A DNA stretch of 64,000 nucleotides from Planococcus sp. MB-3u-03 (GTDB lineage: Bacteria > Bacillota > Bacilli > Bacillales_A > Planococcaceae): the NCBI RefSeq assembly GCF_002833405.1, contig NZ_CP025123.1, positions 65,322-129,321 on the forward strand, given 5' to 3'. Position numbers and translations under genes: made by a program. Positions within the stretch are counted from its first letter, which is position 1; each line of letters starts with the position of its first letter. The notes beneath the pieces are model-generated. The model was not told the origin of the DNA. It saw nothing but the letters and a program-made list of their open reading frames with translations, and searched no databases. Below, in pieces: positions 1-7,533 of this stretch.

Positions 1-1
1 A

Positions 2-202
2 ATGGAAGTACGGACACACCCTGTGTATGAAAAAGAAATATATGAGAAATTGACGGGGGATCCGGACGAACATTTGGCCCCTGGCATGGCATACTTTGTA
101 TTTGAAGCAGAATGGGAAAACGGAGTGGTTAAACAAACTAGGGTATCTATAAACATCGTGAGTGATGTATACGGAGCGTTTGACTTCTACCGATCGAATT
201 AA
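2..202 (+). CDS. Hypothetical protein, possibly 5'-truncated
   Basis: A 66-codon reading frame begins with ATG at the second base of the window, so the true start may lie outside it. The product is acidic and soluble, with no membrane segment or motif I recognise. A strong intrinsic terminator follows the stop within a few bases, so this is probably the last gene of its transcript. Function unknown. Confidence 0.5.
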   Translation: MEVRTHPVYEKEIYEKLTGDPDEHLAPGMAYFVFEAEWENGVVKQTRVSINIVSDVYGAFDFYRSN

Positions 203-203
203 T

Positions 204-242
204 AAAAGGCATTGCTAATAATTCATTAGCAATGCCTTTTTT
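204..242 (+). terminator. Intrinsic terminator
   Basis: A perfect 15-bp stem, AAAAGGCATTGCTAA paired with TTAGCAATGCCTTTT around a 7-base loop, runs into a T-run. It closes the transcript of the preceding gene. Bases 243-424 then hold no gene; the only thing seen there is a TATAAT at about 352-357 without a convincing -35 box. Confidence 0.85.
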
Positions 243-424
243 CACTTTATTATCAGGTCATAGTGTGAGATGATGAAACAAGGAATATATTCCCTGTATA
301 GATAGAAAAAGTAAATCTATAGGACTACTTATATTTCTTGATTTTATAGACTATAATAACTTATAAAACACCATCCGTCTTCTTGTTTCCCAAAATATTA
401 CATTGCTTGAAAGTAGGTTATCCT

Positions 425-742
425 ATGCAGACATATCAAATAGAAAAATACTTTTACACGCGGACAAAGAATATTGTGCCGACTGACAGTGGTGGGAAAG
501 AGCTTTTCTTATTTGCTAGTCTGGTTATTGAAAAGAATCAGCCAATTGGAGATTCACGCCGCCAAAACGTTAAAACGGTCGTTTCTAAACTCTACGAAAA
601 CCCCGTCGAAGCCAGCCCCTCAATCTACTTGGAATTACCCAACGATACGATTCTCAAAGAAGTCACGCATAAACGCTTTACAATACTCGTAGATTTGGCC
701 GAAACTGACGAGTATAGTTTTTTCCTGTTTCCTGAAAGCTAA
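425..742 (+). CDS. Hypothetical protein (105 aa)
   Basis: The frame can be opened at TTG 383, but ATG 425 is the more likely start (MQTYQIEKYFY...). The Shine-Dalgarno match is weak (GTAGG). The product is a small soluble protein of mixed charge with no signal peptide, membrane helix or known motif. It stands alone between two non-coding stretches; the promoter of leader RNA copy 1 begins about 20 bases after its stop. Function not recognised. Confidence 0.55.
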   Translation: MQTYQIEKYFYTRTKNIVPTDSGGKELFLFASLVIEKNQPIGDSRRQNVKTVVSKLYENPVEASPSIYLELPNDTILKEVTHKRFTILVDLAETDEYSFFLFPES

Positions 743-760
743 AGAAGGAAACGAACGTTA

Positions 761-789
761 TTGCAGAACATCTCCAATATTGATAGAAT
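761..789 (+). promoter_or_regulatory. Predicted sigmaA promoter of leader copy 1
   Basis: TTGCAG (761-766) and TAGAAT (784-789) are 17 bases apart. This places the transcript start near 796, about 26 bases before the leader hairpin, almost the same distance as in copies 2 and 3. The better TATAAT at 816-821 would start transcription inside the hairpin and is therefore disfavoured. Confidence 0.5.
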
Positions 790-821
790 TTGGTTATACC
801 TATTTTTGATTCTATTATAAT

Positions 822-923
822 GTCGAGCGCCACCGCTCCGACGGAGATGAACTAACAAGCCTTTGGGCTGATTTGAACCATAGCATTTTTGCTGTGCGAC
901 CAATCAACCCAAAGGCTTTTTTT
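822..923 (+). promoter_or_regulatory. Leader RNA / attenuator, copy 1 of 5
   Basis: Hairpin 1 is GTCGAGCG (822-829), loop CCAC, CGCTCCGAC (834-842), with one unpaired C in the 3' arm. After the linker GGAGATGAACTAAC comes the long hairpin: AAGCCTTTGGG (857-867) pairs perfectly with CCCAAAGGCTT (908-918), TGATT (869-873) with AATCA (902-906), and an apical CATAGC with GCTGTG. Seven T follow. This is a classical terminator shape sitting between promoter and gene. Compared with copies 2 and 5, an A-U pair in hairpin 1 is replaced by G-C, so the stem covaries. Confidence 0.75.
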
Positions 924-968
924 CGTTCAAAAATAGCGTAAAAAAAGCTTTAGGAAAGGGTGTAGAAT

Positions 969-1058
969 ATGAGTGCCAATTTGATTTCGGTACCAACTTA
1001 CGTTTGTAGAGTAAAAGAGGCTGTTTTGTTTAAGGGGAGGTATTCTGATGCGATTTAA
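969..1058 (+). CDS. Short ORF (29 aa) directly after leader copy 1
   Basis: ATG 969 follows the box TTTAGGAAAGGGTGTA, the same translation-start block found before the first genes after leader copies 2 and 5. The frame runs 29 codons and ends at 1058, overlapping the first 11 bases of the next gene (start 1048). It may be a translated leader peptide coupling ribosomes into the downstream gene, or simply the degenerate start of the operon. No homology is recognised. Confidence 0.45.
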   Translation: MSANLISVPTYVCRVKEAVLFKGRYSDAI

Positions 1059-1584
1059 AGTAACTTGTTTCTTTAATGAAGCCACAGAACGACTATTTCA
1101 GATTTTAGAGAAAAAGCACTTTATGAGAACGCGCAGCAATACTCTTACATGGAGTCACAAGAAAAACTCTTTAGAAATTGTGCCCTTTTCAAGTCCAGGA
1201 AGAGAAACCAACGGCTATCGTTTTTATTATGAAGGATGCAGCGAAGTTTTCGAATTTGTTTTTAATAACCTCGCTGGAAAACTTGATCCCATGATCACCG
1301 GAGTTGAATGTACTATCTCTTCCAGTCTGAAACAGCAACAATTAATTCAGTTGGCCAAAGAGACACGCTACAGAGATTGTAGTATGCCCGGTCTTTACGA
1401 AATGGAAGGCGTGGGCATTGTCCTGTTAAAAAACGGAGAAGTAAATTTCCAAATGAGAAATCGTCGATTTACAATCGGCTCGCTACACGATTCGATTACC
1501 AAAATCAATCGAATTGCAGACCCATTGCTCGCCTTGTTGCCGGCAGCAGAGAAGAGAAACCGTAAAGAGAGAGCATTGGCTTAA
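1048..1584 (+). CDS. Hypothetical protein (178 aa)
   Basis: ATG 1048 is preceded by AAGGGGAGG at a good distance. The 178-residue product is soluble and basic at its C-terminus (EKRNRKERALA). I see no catalytic motif or membrane segment. It overlaps the stop of the 29-codon ORF and is therefore probably translated from the transcript that begins with leader copy 1, together with the next gene 36 bases downstream. Function not recognised. Confidence 0.7.
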   Translation: MRFKVTCFFNEATERLFQILEKKHFMRTRSNTLTWSHKKNSLEIVPFSSPGRETNGYRFYYEGCSEVFEFVFNNLAGKLDPMITGVECTISSSLKQQQLIQLAKETRYRDCSMPGLYEMEGVGIVLLKNGEVNFQMRNRRFTIGSLHDSITKINRIADPLLALLPAAEKRNRKERALA

Positions 1585-1620
1585 TTGCTTATCTATGAAT
1601 AGATAAAGGGAGGAATTTTA

Positions 1621-1872
1621 GTGGGAAAATCAGTGAATATACAATTGAGCAAGTTCGAGACGCTTCAACTCTTTAATGACGGAGAACGAATCCATGTGAT
1701 TCGTATAAACGAAAGCGGGGAATCAGCTTGCGGTAATTTATCTCAAGAGCAGATTAATGGTCTGATAGAGCTTCTGCAGCACTGTAATCACGAGAAGAAA
1801 GAGTATATGAATACACTTTGGGATAATGAAGAAATTGCAACATGTGAAGATTGTGGAGAGGAAGTAACTTGA
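1621..1872 (+). CDS. Small protein with C-terminal CxxC
   Basis: GTG 1621 follows AGGGAGGAATTTTA, a strong ribosome site. The 83-residue product is acidic and ends with an ATCEDCGEEVT tail whose CxxC could bind metal together with the HC pair near residue 56, but this is only a suggestion. It is the last gene of the leader-1 operon, with a terminator 19 bases after the stop. Function unknown. Confidence 0.65.
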   Translation: MGKSVNIQLSKFETLQLFNDGERIHVIRINESGESACGNLSQEQINGLIELLQHCNHEKKEYMNTLWDNEEIATCEDCGEEVT

Positions 1873-1890
1873 CTAGAAGTGGTAATAATA

Positions 1891-1926
1891 GAGTATCGAC
1901 CAAAAGTCGATGCTCTTTTATTTTTG
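1891..1926 (+). terminator. Intrinsic terminator
   Basis: GAGTATCGAC (1891-1900) pairs with GTCGATGCTC (1906-1915) around CAAAA, followed by TTTTATTTTT. It ends the leader-1 operon. Confidence 0.85.
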
Positions 1927-1972
1927 AGTACAATAAGGAGATAGAAATCTCTTGAATTTTCTTCAAATTGTT

Positions 1973-2001
1973 TTGATTCTTAACAATAGGTAGGCTATAA
2001 T
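1973..2001 (+). promoter_or_regulatory. sigmaA promoter of leader copy 2
   Basis: TTGATT (1973-1978), a 17-base spacer and a perfect TATAAT (1996-2001). Predicted start is near 2008. The first 24 transcribed bases are very U-rich and lead directly into the leader hairpin. Confidence 0.75.
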
Positions 2002-2031
2002 TTAACTATACTTATTTTTCTTTTTAATTTT

Positions 2032-2135
2032 GTCGAACGTTACACGTTCTGACGGTGATGACTCTAACAAGCCTCTGGGCTGATTTTGACACATAGCTTT
2101 TTGCTATGATGACTAATCATTCCAGGGGCTTTTTT
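2032..2135 (+). promoter_or_regulatory. Leader RNA / attenuator, copy 2 of 5
   Basis: Hairpin 1 is GTCGAACG (2032-2039), loop TTACA, CGTTCTGAC (2045-2053), again with an unpaired C in the 3' arm. The linker GGTGATGAC is close to that of copies 3 and 5. The terminator hairpin pairs AAGCCTCTGG (2069-2078) with CCAGGGGCTT (2122-2131), encloses the apical stem CATAGC/GCTATG, and ends in six T. The gene after it starts with the same TTAGGAAAGGGTGTA block as copies 1 and 5. Confidence 0.75.
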
Positions 2136-2190
2136 GCGTTTTCTTTTAAAAGAAAAATAAGTGAAAAACCATTAGGAAAGGGTGTATTTT

Positions 2191-2589
2191 ATGAACAACA
2201 TTCAAAAAAGGGTGAAGCCGAATCCATTTACACTTGTCCAAAATTCGGTCGATTCCAAAGAGAAAAAAGGAGCATTTTCTTCATCAAAACTGAAAGATTG
2301 TAGCTTGCGGACTTTTCGAATGGAAATCAATACTTCTGACGGAAAAATCCGCCATTACGGACTTCGTTGTGACAATCAAGAGGATGCTCGTGAACAAGCA
2401 ATTCAGATGGTAAATGATATGGCTTTCTCTTATGGAGATAATCGTATTATGTGGCGCTTAGCTGGAGATCGACACTGGAGCTTTCAGGGAGCGGTACACA
2501 AGAAAAAGAGCTTGCTTCAAAAAATCATGGAATATTTCTTTGTTCTTGATGATGAAGAGGAAGAAGCTCAATTTAACCACGGAAAGTAA
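2191..2589 (+). CDS. Hypothetical protein (132 aa), first gene of the ssb operon
   Basis: ATG 2191 is placed by the upstream AGGAAAGGGTGTATTTT block; longer frames opened at GTG 2182 or 2106 would run into the leader. The product has a basic N-terminal third, a central segment beginning RTFRMEINTSDGKIRHYGL, and a very acidic C-terminus (DDEEEEAQ). The acidic tail may interact with basic proteins or mimic DNA, but that is inference. It lies 61 bases before ssb and probably shares its mRNA. Confidence 0.65.
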   Translation: MNNIQKRVKPNPFTLVQNSVDSKEKKGAFSSSKLKDCSLRTFRMEINTSDGKIRHYGLRCDNQEDAREQAIQMVNDMAFSYGDNRIMWRLAGDRHWSFQGAVHKKKSLLQKIMEYFFVLDDEEEEAQFNHGK

Positions 2590-2650
2590 ATTTATTTAAA
2601 AGTGCATAAGTCCACATCTACGGAGTGGCTCACTGAGAGGGGAACATACC

Positions 2651-3121
2651 ATGATAAATCGCGTAGTTTTAGTAGGAAGACTTACAAAAGATCCGGATCT
2701 TCGCTATACACCATCAGGCGTAGCCGTTGCACGTTTCACTTTGGCAGTCAATCGCAATTTCACAAAATCTGCTGGAGATAAAGAAGCAGATTTTATTAAT
2801 GTGACCGTTTGGCGCAAACAAGCTGAGAATGCTGCAAACTTTCTTAAAAAAGGTCACCTTGCAGGTGTTGAAGGAAGAATTCAAACCGGCAGTTATGAAG
2901 GACAAGATGGGAAGCGAGTCTTCACTACAGAAGTTGTCGCGGACAGCGTTCAATTCCTGGAACCTCGCGGTAAATCGAGTCAGAGAGAATCGAATACAAA
3001 TGGTGGGCAGTCAAATCAATCAAATCGTTCGCAAGAGCATTCCTATAGTGGAGCTAACAATGGTTCCTATAGCAATGGCAGCGGAAAATTTGAAGTCTCA
3101 GACGACGATCTGCCGTTTTGA
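2651..3121 (+). CDS. ssb: Single-stranded DNA-binding protein
   Basis: The 156-residue product starts [19 protein letters not shown], typical of bacterial SSB. An OB fold covers residues 1 to about 106 ([21 protein letters not shown] is diagnostic), followed by a Gly/Asn/Ser-rich linker and the acidic tip DDDLPF that recruits SSB partners. The length fits chromosomal and plasmid SSBs of Bacillota. It binds ssDNA during replication or conjugative entry; plasmid copies often accompany antirestriction genes, and ardC lies 11 kb away. A GAGAGGGGAAC ribosome site precedes ATG 2651, and a tight terminator follows. Confidence 0.95.
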   Translation: MINRVVLVGRLTKDPDLRYTPSGVAVARFTLAVNRNFTKSAGDKEADFINVTVWRKQAENAANFLKKGHLAGVEGRIQTGSYEGQDGKRVFTTEVVADSVQFLEPRGKSSQRESNTNGGQSNQSNRSQEHSYSGANNGSYSNGSGKFEVSDDDLPF

Positions 3122-3142
3122 GATTCTGACAACCATAAGAGT

Positions 3143-3181
3143 AAAAGGAGCAACTGCAGAAATGCGGTTTCTCCTTTTTTT
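3143..3181 (+). terminator. Intrinsic terminator after ssb
   Basis: AAAAGGAG pairs with CTCCTTTT, and within it AACTGCA pairs with TGCGGTT closed by a GAAA tetraloop; a run of T follows. Partial read-through may feed the next operon, which has no obvious promoter of its own. A small hairpin CGTTCC/GGAACG follows at about 3197-3212. Confidence 0.85.
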
Positions 3182-3227
3182 ATTTTCAAAAATCACCGTT
3201 CCAATAGGAACGAAGGGAGCTATTAAC

Positions 3228-4016
3228 ATGACAACTTTTTTAATGAGAAAAGAAATGGAACTAGGATGGACAGAAGTGGAGATTAAAAACGAAAAAGAAT
3301 TGACGCGAGTGGTAGGAGAACGCCTGCAAGAGTATGAACTCCCAATGGGTCTTCAATTGATCTATTCTGAACAAGCCCAATTTGATGGAACTCCCGAGAC
3401 ATTTAGTGCAGCCATTGTCGAAGATGATGGAGATTCACAACCATTTTTCAAAACTGTTCTTTTGGCAGCTGTCGGCAAAAATAAGAGCTTAAAGCCTTTG
3501 AGTGCTGAACAAGTGAAGTGGCTTAATAGCCATTCTGAACTTGTGCAAACGCCGGCCGGCCAATTGGTTATGAAGATCAATCCGTTTTTGGTGGAAGAAA
3601 TTGCACCTGTAAAAACAGAAGCTCAGTTTCTTGCTAGACAACCACAAGATCCAGGATTCGAGTTGGTGTCGTTGCCTTCACTCAAAGAAAAGCAGATTTA
3701 TGTAGATGGGAATATAGAGTACATCGAATTGCCGAATGGCATTGATTTGGGTGTAAACGACGAGTTTCTGTTTATCTCTTCACCTGATACGTTGAATCTT
3801 TGTTTGATACAAAAGAGTGGAAGAACACAAAAGATATTCGGATCCGTTTATTTCGCAGCAACGAATGAGAAAGGCGAAACGACTTCCTTATCCGCTGAAA
3901 AAATGAAATGGATTCAAGACAGAACGGAACTAGTAGTCAGCGGCGAAGGTAAACTCTTTATGGTTTTTGACCCTTATGAAATTGTGATTAAGCCAGAAAA
4001 GGGGGCCTTCGAATGA
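3228..4016 (+). CDS. Two-domain DUF3846-like protein
   Basis: ATG 3228 has AAGGGAG upstream; the longer frame from 2829 overlaps ssb and is spurious. The 262-residue protein holds two copies of one domain, about residues 1-115 and 135-260. Each repeats the pattern of a [D/E]G-G-I hydrophobic segment, a glycine turn, then VYFAATNEKGE-like and SAEQVKW-like segments. The pattern resembles DUF3846 proteins of Bacillota phages and plasmids, whose role is unknown. The gene ends in an ATGA overlap with the next paralogue. Assignment to DUF3846 is by eye only. Confidence 0.65.
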   Translation: MTTFLMRKEMELGWTEVEIKNEKELTRVVGERLQEYELPMGLQLIYSEQAQFDGTPETFSAAIVEDDGDSQPFFKTVLLAAVGKNKSLKPLSAEQVKWLNSHSELVQTPAGQLVMKINPFLVEEIAPVKTEAQFLARQPQDPGFELVSLPSLKEKQIYVDGNIEYIELPNGIDLGVNDEFLFISSPDTLNLCLIQKSGRTQKIFGSVYFAATNEKGETTSLSAEKMKWIQDRTELVVSGEGKLFMVFDPYEIVIKPEKGAFE

Positions 4017-4414
4017 GCTATCTACAAGGGTTTCTAACCATCCGACCAGGAGCGATGACATTCAATGACTGGCCACTTCCGACTCTTGAAAGACGAGAGT
4101 TTTTTGTGGATGGCCATTTGGAGCGATTGGAGTTGGCCGAGGGTATCGATATCTGGATTAACGAAAAACAGTATGAAAAAGCCAGCGTGGACAATCTTAG
4201 CCTGGTTATTCAAAACGGAGAGAAAAAGCGTCTGATTTTTGGTAATGCGTTTTTTGCAACGACCGACAAACTTGGGAATTGTATCAGCATGAGCAATGAA
4301 CAAGTGGATTGGTTACGTGCGCATTTACTGACCAGCGTAAAAAATGAAGCGGAATTCTACAAGATTATAGACGTGAATGCCGCTCCAAGATCAAATGTGG
4401 GGGTGAGGTCATGA
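4013..4414 (+). CDS. Single-domain DUF3846-like protein
   Basis: ATG 4013 overlaps the previous stop by four bases (ATGA), as does its own stop with the next start, so all three are translationally coupled. The 133-residue product repeats the domain seen twice in the gene before: DGHLERLELAEGIDIWINE, then NAFFATTDKLGNCISMSNEQVDWL. This equals the VYFAATNEKGETTSLSAEKMKW stretch of its neighbour position by position. It probably arose by tandem duplication. Function unknown. Confidence 0.65.
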   Translation: MSYLQGFLTIRPGAMTFNDWPLPTLERREFFVDGHLERLELAEGIDIWINEKQYEKASVDNLSLVIQNGEKKRLIFGNAFFATTDKLGNCISMSNEQVDWLRAHLLTSVKNEAEFYKIIDVNAAPRSNVGVRS

Positions 4415-4833
4415 GTCGCTTTCTTGCTAAAGTAACTAACGACAATCAGTGGACTGAAGTTACCCTGCAAAACGAGCATGAGATGAACGTCTTTGTCGGC
4501 GGTCGAGCAGATGTCATTCCGTTGTCGATGGGAATCGATTTGCACTTGAATGATGGTTTGATCACTGAACTGGAGAATCTTCCACTCAACTTGTTTTTGA
4601 GCTTTGACGATGATGTACATCCTGTTTATGGGAATGTGTTTGTTGCGGGCCGAGATGAATGTGGAGATCCGATTCCTCTAACCCGAGAGCAGAAAAAACA
4701 TTTGGATGCTACTTTTCATGTCATGACGATGCCGAGTGGGTTAAAAATCATGCACCTACATCCTGGAGGATTTCATTGCAAAATGATTGAACCGCTCCGG
4801 ATACTTGGCGAAGCTTTGGGAGAATCTATATAA
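4411..4833 (+). CDS. Single-domain DUF3846-like protein
   Basis: The fourth copy of the repeated domain: GGRADVIPLSMGIDLHLND, then GNVFVAGRDECGDPIPLTREQKKHL, 140 residues in all. Start ATG 4411 overlaps the preceding TGA. It ends 55 bases before the methyltransferase start. The divergence between the four domains suggests an old duplication retained by selection. Function unknown. Confidence 0.65.
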   Translation: MSRFLAKVTNDNQWTEVTLQNEHEMNVFVGGRADVIPLSMGIDLHLNDGLITELENLPLNLFLSFDDDVHPVYGNVFVAGRDECGDPIPLTREQKKHLDATFHVMTMPSGLKIMHLHPGGFHCKMIEPLRILGEALGESI

Positions 4834-4888
4834 AAAATAAATGAGCTTCACATGGCTACCGAGCGCTAATGTGAACAAGAGAGGACTA

Positions 4889-5956
4889 ATGACTATGAGC
4901 CAAATTGGAAATAAACTAAAAGCGGGATTTTTTGCTACACCGACACGACAAGGGGAATACCTGCGGCAGCTGTTGAGCTTTACGACTGATACAGCCGTTT
5001 TAGATCCTACTTGTGGGGAAGGAAAGATTCTTCAACAACTAGCAGAAGATCGTACTGAAAGAGATTTCACAGTGAAAACGTATGGCGTGGAGTTGGATAA
5101 GCGGAGAGCCCAAATTGCTGCAGAGCACTTAGATGTAGCGGTAGAGGCACCAATCGAATCAATGGTCATTTCCAATGATGCTTTTGGCTTCGTTTTTCTG
5201 AACCCTCCATATGATCACACAATGGTCGGCTATGGCGATGAACAGTCCGAGCGGAAAGAATATACGGAATTGGTTCGAGGAACGCGTTATTTGGCCCCAG
5301 GCGGCGTTGTAATGTACATCATTCCATCGTATCGTTTCAGTGATAAAAAAATAGCTAGGTTTCTATCTTCGAACTTTGAAGAATCCCATTTGACGCGATT
5401 TACGGACCAAGATTATCCGGATTTTCGCCAATGTATCTTCATTGGCCGCAAAAAGAAAGAAACACGAAAGGCCATCAACAAAGAAATGTTCGAGCATCTT
5501 ACCGCTTGCTCGAGCGAAGACTTTGTAATGGACCAGGTAACGACAGTTGAGCAACTTGCCGCAAAGATTGAACCGCTGCAAGTTCCAGCTGCTAAGCCGG
5601 TAGTGGCAACCTTTTATTCGAGAATTGAAAAGAAAAGTGAATTCATTTCAATGATCAAAGGCAATAAAGGGTTTGCTGCTTTCCAGGAAAGAACCAAGCC
5701 AAAAAAACTAACCATTGGCGGTGAACCGATTATCAATATCGCTCAAGGACAGATGGCCCTGTTGCTTGCGTCTGGAGCGGTTAATGGTCTAATTGGCACT
5801 GGCGATGATCTTCACGCTGTACAGGGCATGGAGAAGGTTTCTAAAGTGATTACCGAGGAATCGACTGAACATACGAATATTACCAAGTCGAGGACTAAAC
5901 GGGAGGTATCAGTTAAAATCATAACGCCACAAGGCGTAGTGAAAAAACTGGTCTAA
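4889..5956 (+). CDS. Class I SAM-dependent N6-adenine methyltransferase-like protein (DUF6094-like)
   Basis: The motif DPTCGEG (residues 39-45) matches SAM-binding motif I. NPPY (105-108) is the catalytic motif IV of amino-methyltransferases, with YGVELD between them as the acidic SAM-ribose contact. The N-terminal GNKLKAGFFATPTRQGEY resembles the start of DUF6094 plasmid methyltransferases. ATG 4889 (or 4895) is chosen because GAGAGGA lies just upstream; the extension to 4841 lacks a ribosome site. No restriction partner is adjacent, so it is an orphan, perhaps protecting the plasmid from host restriction. The 355-residue length includes a C-terminal half with no motif I recognise. Confidence 0.8.
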   Translation: MTMSQIGNKLKAGFFATPTRQGEYLRQLLSFTTDTAVLDPTCGEGKILQQLAEDRTERDFTVKTYGVELDKRRAQIAAEHLDVAVEAPIESMVISNDAFGFVFLNPPYDHTMVGYGDEQSERKEYTELVRGTRYLAPGGVVMYIIPSYRFSDKKIARFLSSNFEESHLTRFTDQDYPDFRQCIFIGRKKKETRKAINKEMFEHLTACSSEDFVMDQVTTVEQLAAKIEPLQVPAAKPVVATFYSRIEKKSEFISMIKGNKGFAAFQERTKPKKLTIGGEPIINIAQGQMALLLASGAVNGLIGTGDDLHAVQGMEKVSKVITEESTEHTNITKSRTKREVSVKIITPQGVVKKLV

Positions 5957-5980
5957 TGAGTCAACTATCAATAATTATAG

Positions 5981-6011
5981 AAGAGCGGCGTCTACGTTGC
6001 TCTTTTATTTT
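5981..6011 (+). terminator. Intrinsic terminator
   Basis: AAGAGC pairs with GCTCTT, with an inner GGCG/CGTT stem, followed by TTTTATTTT. It closes the DUF3846-like/methyltransferase operon. Confidence 0.8.
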
Positions 6012-6082
6012 AGCTTTGTTGGACAACCCAAATAATTTATGGCTCAATTAGTGATGAGAAGAAAGTCGAGGTGGCCTTAAAA

Positions 6083-6712
6083 ATGGAAATAAGAGAAAAA
6101 ACAAAAAAAATCCTCCAGAGAACGCAATGGTATCATGGAACAACAAAAGATGGATTCAAAAAAATAATGAGCCAAGGTGTTAAATTTGATGTTGGATTGG
6201 GAAGTGAATTAGACTTTGGTCCAGGCTTTTACTTAGCGCCCGAACATCAAATGGCCGAAAACTTCATTACCAACCAGATCAATGTCTTGAAAAAAGAGGG
6301 GACGGAAGAGTTCTTATCTTCTGATCAGTTAGAACCGGTGATAATCGAATTCGGCTTTACACCCTATCACTATTGGGAAAATGGAGAGTTAAAGGTTCTC
6401 GATAAATTCGATCGTGAATTCGCTTCTTTTGTTACAGAAAACCGAATACGCGCCTTGGAGGGATTAGTTCACGATTATCCTTTAGTGTACGGCGTTATGA
6501 GCGACACCATACCGACTTTACTAGTTTCACAATTTAGGGATGGGGAATTAAGTAAAGAAGAGGTTATAACTGAAATCCAAAAAACTCGTAATAGCAAAAG
6601 ACAAGTATCTATTCATAGGCAAGAAATTTGTGATATACTTACAATGACAAACGCCTATGAAGTAGACGGAGGAAAGGAGTTAGATATTAATGATTACCGC
6701 AACGATAAATGA
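6083..6712 (+). CDS. DUF3990-like protein (ADP-ribosyltransferase fold)
   Basis: WYHGT (residues 16-20) followed by DFGPGFYL (44-51) is the signature of DUF3990, a family of the ADP-ribosyltransferase superfamily in which the first His contacts NAD. Family members are often toxin-like. The typical domain is about 150 residues; this protein has 209, with an extra helical C-terminus. ATG 6083 is preferred over GTG 6071 because GAGGTG lies nine bases upstream. Its last 23 bases overlap the next gene in another frame, so the two are probably coupled. The target, and whether it is toxic, cannot be told from sequence. Confidence 0.7.
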   Translation: MEIREKTKKILQRTQWYHGTTKDGFKKIMSQGVKFDVGLGSELDFGPGFYLAPEHQMAENFITNQINVLKKEGTEEFLSSDQLEPVIIEFGFTPYHYWENGELKVLDKFDREFASFVTENRIRALEGLVHDYPLVYGVMSDTIPTLLVSQFRDGELSKEEVITEIQKTRNSKRQVSIHRQEICDILTMTNAYEVDGGKELDINDYRNDK

Positions 6713-6905
6713 CCGCGAGCGCTTAGCGAAAGATTTGGAAGATTCCCTGGTGTATTTTGCACATCGACAAAAGAAGTCTCTTACAAGAGAAGAAGCAGCT
6801 AAAATTTCTCAGCGGGTAATGGCTAATGTTGATATCGAAAACTCTGCCTTTGCACACAAAGGGCCTTCATGGCTTGCAAGAGAAATTGTAAGTAACCTTA
6901 AATAA
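6690..6905 (+). CDS. Small helical protein overlapping the DUF3990 gene
   Basis: ATG 6690 lies inside the end of the DUF3990-like gene, with GGAGGAAAGGAG upstream. The 71-residue product is predicted to be all helical, with mixed charge, ending KGPSWLAREIVSNLK. The arrangement (toxin-fold gene, then a short overlapping gene, then a terminator) fits a toxin-antitoxin pair, but no antitoxin family is recognised and the order and partner differ from the DUF3791-DUF3990 pairs I know of. Confidence 0.6.
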   Translation: MITATINDRERLAKDLEDSLVYFAHRQKKSLTREEAAKISQRVMANVDIENSAFAHKGPSWLAREIVSNLK

Positions 6906-6910
6906 TCAAT

Positions 6911-6944
6911 AAAAAAGCGGGCAGATTTATGCCTGCTTTTTTTT
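6911..6944 (+). terminator. Intrinsic terminator
   Basis: AAGCGGGCA pairs with TGCCTGCTT around GATTTA, flanked by A- and T-runs, so it could work in both directions. Confidence 0.85.
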
Positions 6945-6984
6945 GTGGATTAAAGTATTTCAATGAAATAATGGAGGGACAGGT

Positions 6985-7434
6985 ATGTTATCTGAAGAAA
7001 ATGCAATGCTTTTAGAAAAGATGGAGAAATACCAAGAGAATAATAGATACCGTGATAAGTTTTATAAAGGTTTCAATTTCAATAAAATACCTGAGACATT
7101 GGAAAGTATCTATATTTTATATGATAAAGAAGACATAGTTTTATATGTGGGTGAGTCTGCTAGGACGAATGGTCGTTTGAAGGCTCATTTGAATCAACAT
7201 AATAACTGGGATAATGTTGTAATAACCAAGATAAAGGTAATTCCTTTCACTAAAAAGACCTTGAAAAAAGAAAGATGTATGGTAGAAAAAATGTTTATAA
7301 ATCTGTTGAACCCTGTAGGAAATGAAATTAATCGAAATAGAAACACAAGGGATGATGAAGTTATTGAGCTGAAAAGGCTAAACAATCCTTACGAAGTTAA
7401 CAACCTTGAAAAAGATGAACTCGAATTATATTAG
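6985..7434 (+). CDS. GIY-YIG-like nuclease domain protein
   Basis: Residues 41-113 fit the GIY-YIG fold: SIYILYDK (first strand, YIL in place of GIY), LYVGES (second strand, YVG in place of YIG), an Arg in GRLKAH (about residue 64), the catalytic-type Glu in MVEKMFI (101), and Asn in NPVGN. The 40 N-terminal residues are helical and charged. Such stand-alone domains include homing endonucleases and repair or restriction nucleases; nothing here tells which. GGAGGGACAGGT places ATG 6985. It is monocistronic, between a terminator and the promoter of leader copy 3. Confidence 0.65.
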   Translation: MLSEENAMLLEKMEKYQENNRYRDKFYKGFNFNKIPETLESIYILYDKEDIVLYVGESARTNGRLKAHLNQHNNWDNVVITKIKVIPFTKKTLKKERCMVEKMFINLLNPVGNEINRNRNTRDDEVIELKRLNNPYEVNNLEKDELELY

Positions 7435-7475
7435 TTCATGAAGAAGCGTCACAGAGAGTGTGTAATTTTGTAAGA

Positions 7476-7503
7476 TTGTTTTCTTCAACAGCTTTGATAT
7501 AAT
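7476..7503 (+). promoter_or_regulatory. sigmaA promoter of leader copy 3
   Basis: TTGTTT (7476-7481), a 16-base spacer and TATAAT (7498-7503). The predicted start near 7510 lies 24 bases before the leader hairpin, as in copy 2. Confidence 0.7.
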
Positions 7504-7533
7504 AAACTCATACATTTTCTTTTGATTTATTTT

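Noticed and set aside
816..821. TATAAT as the -10 box for leader copy 1
   Set aside because: It would start transcription within hairpin 1; the pair TTGCAG/TAGAAT with 17-base spacing fits the distance seen in other copies.
2829..3227. Upstream extension of the first DUF3846-like gene
   Set aside because: It runs through ssb in another frame and across the ssb terminator; ATG 3228 has a good ribosome site.
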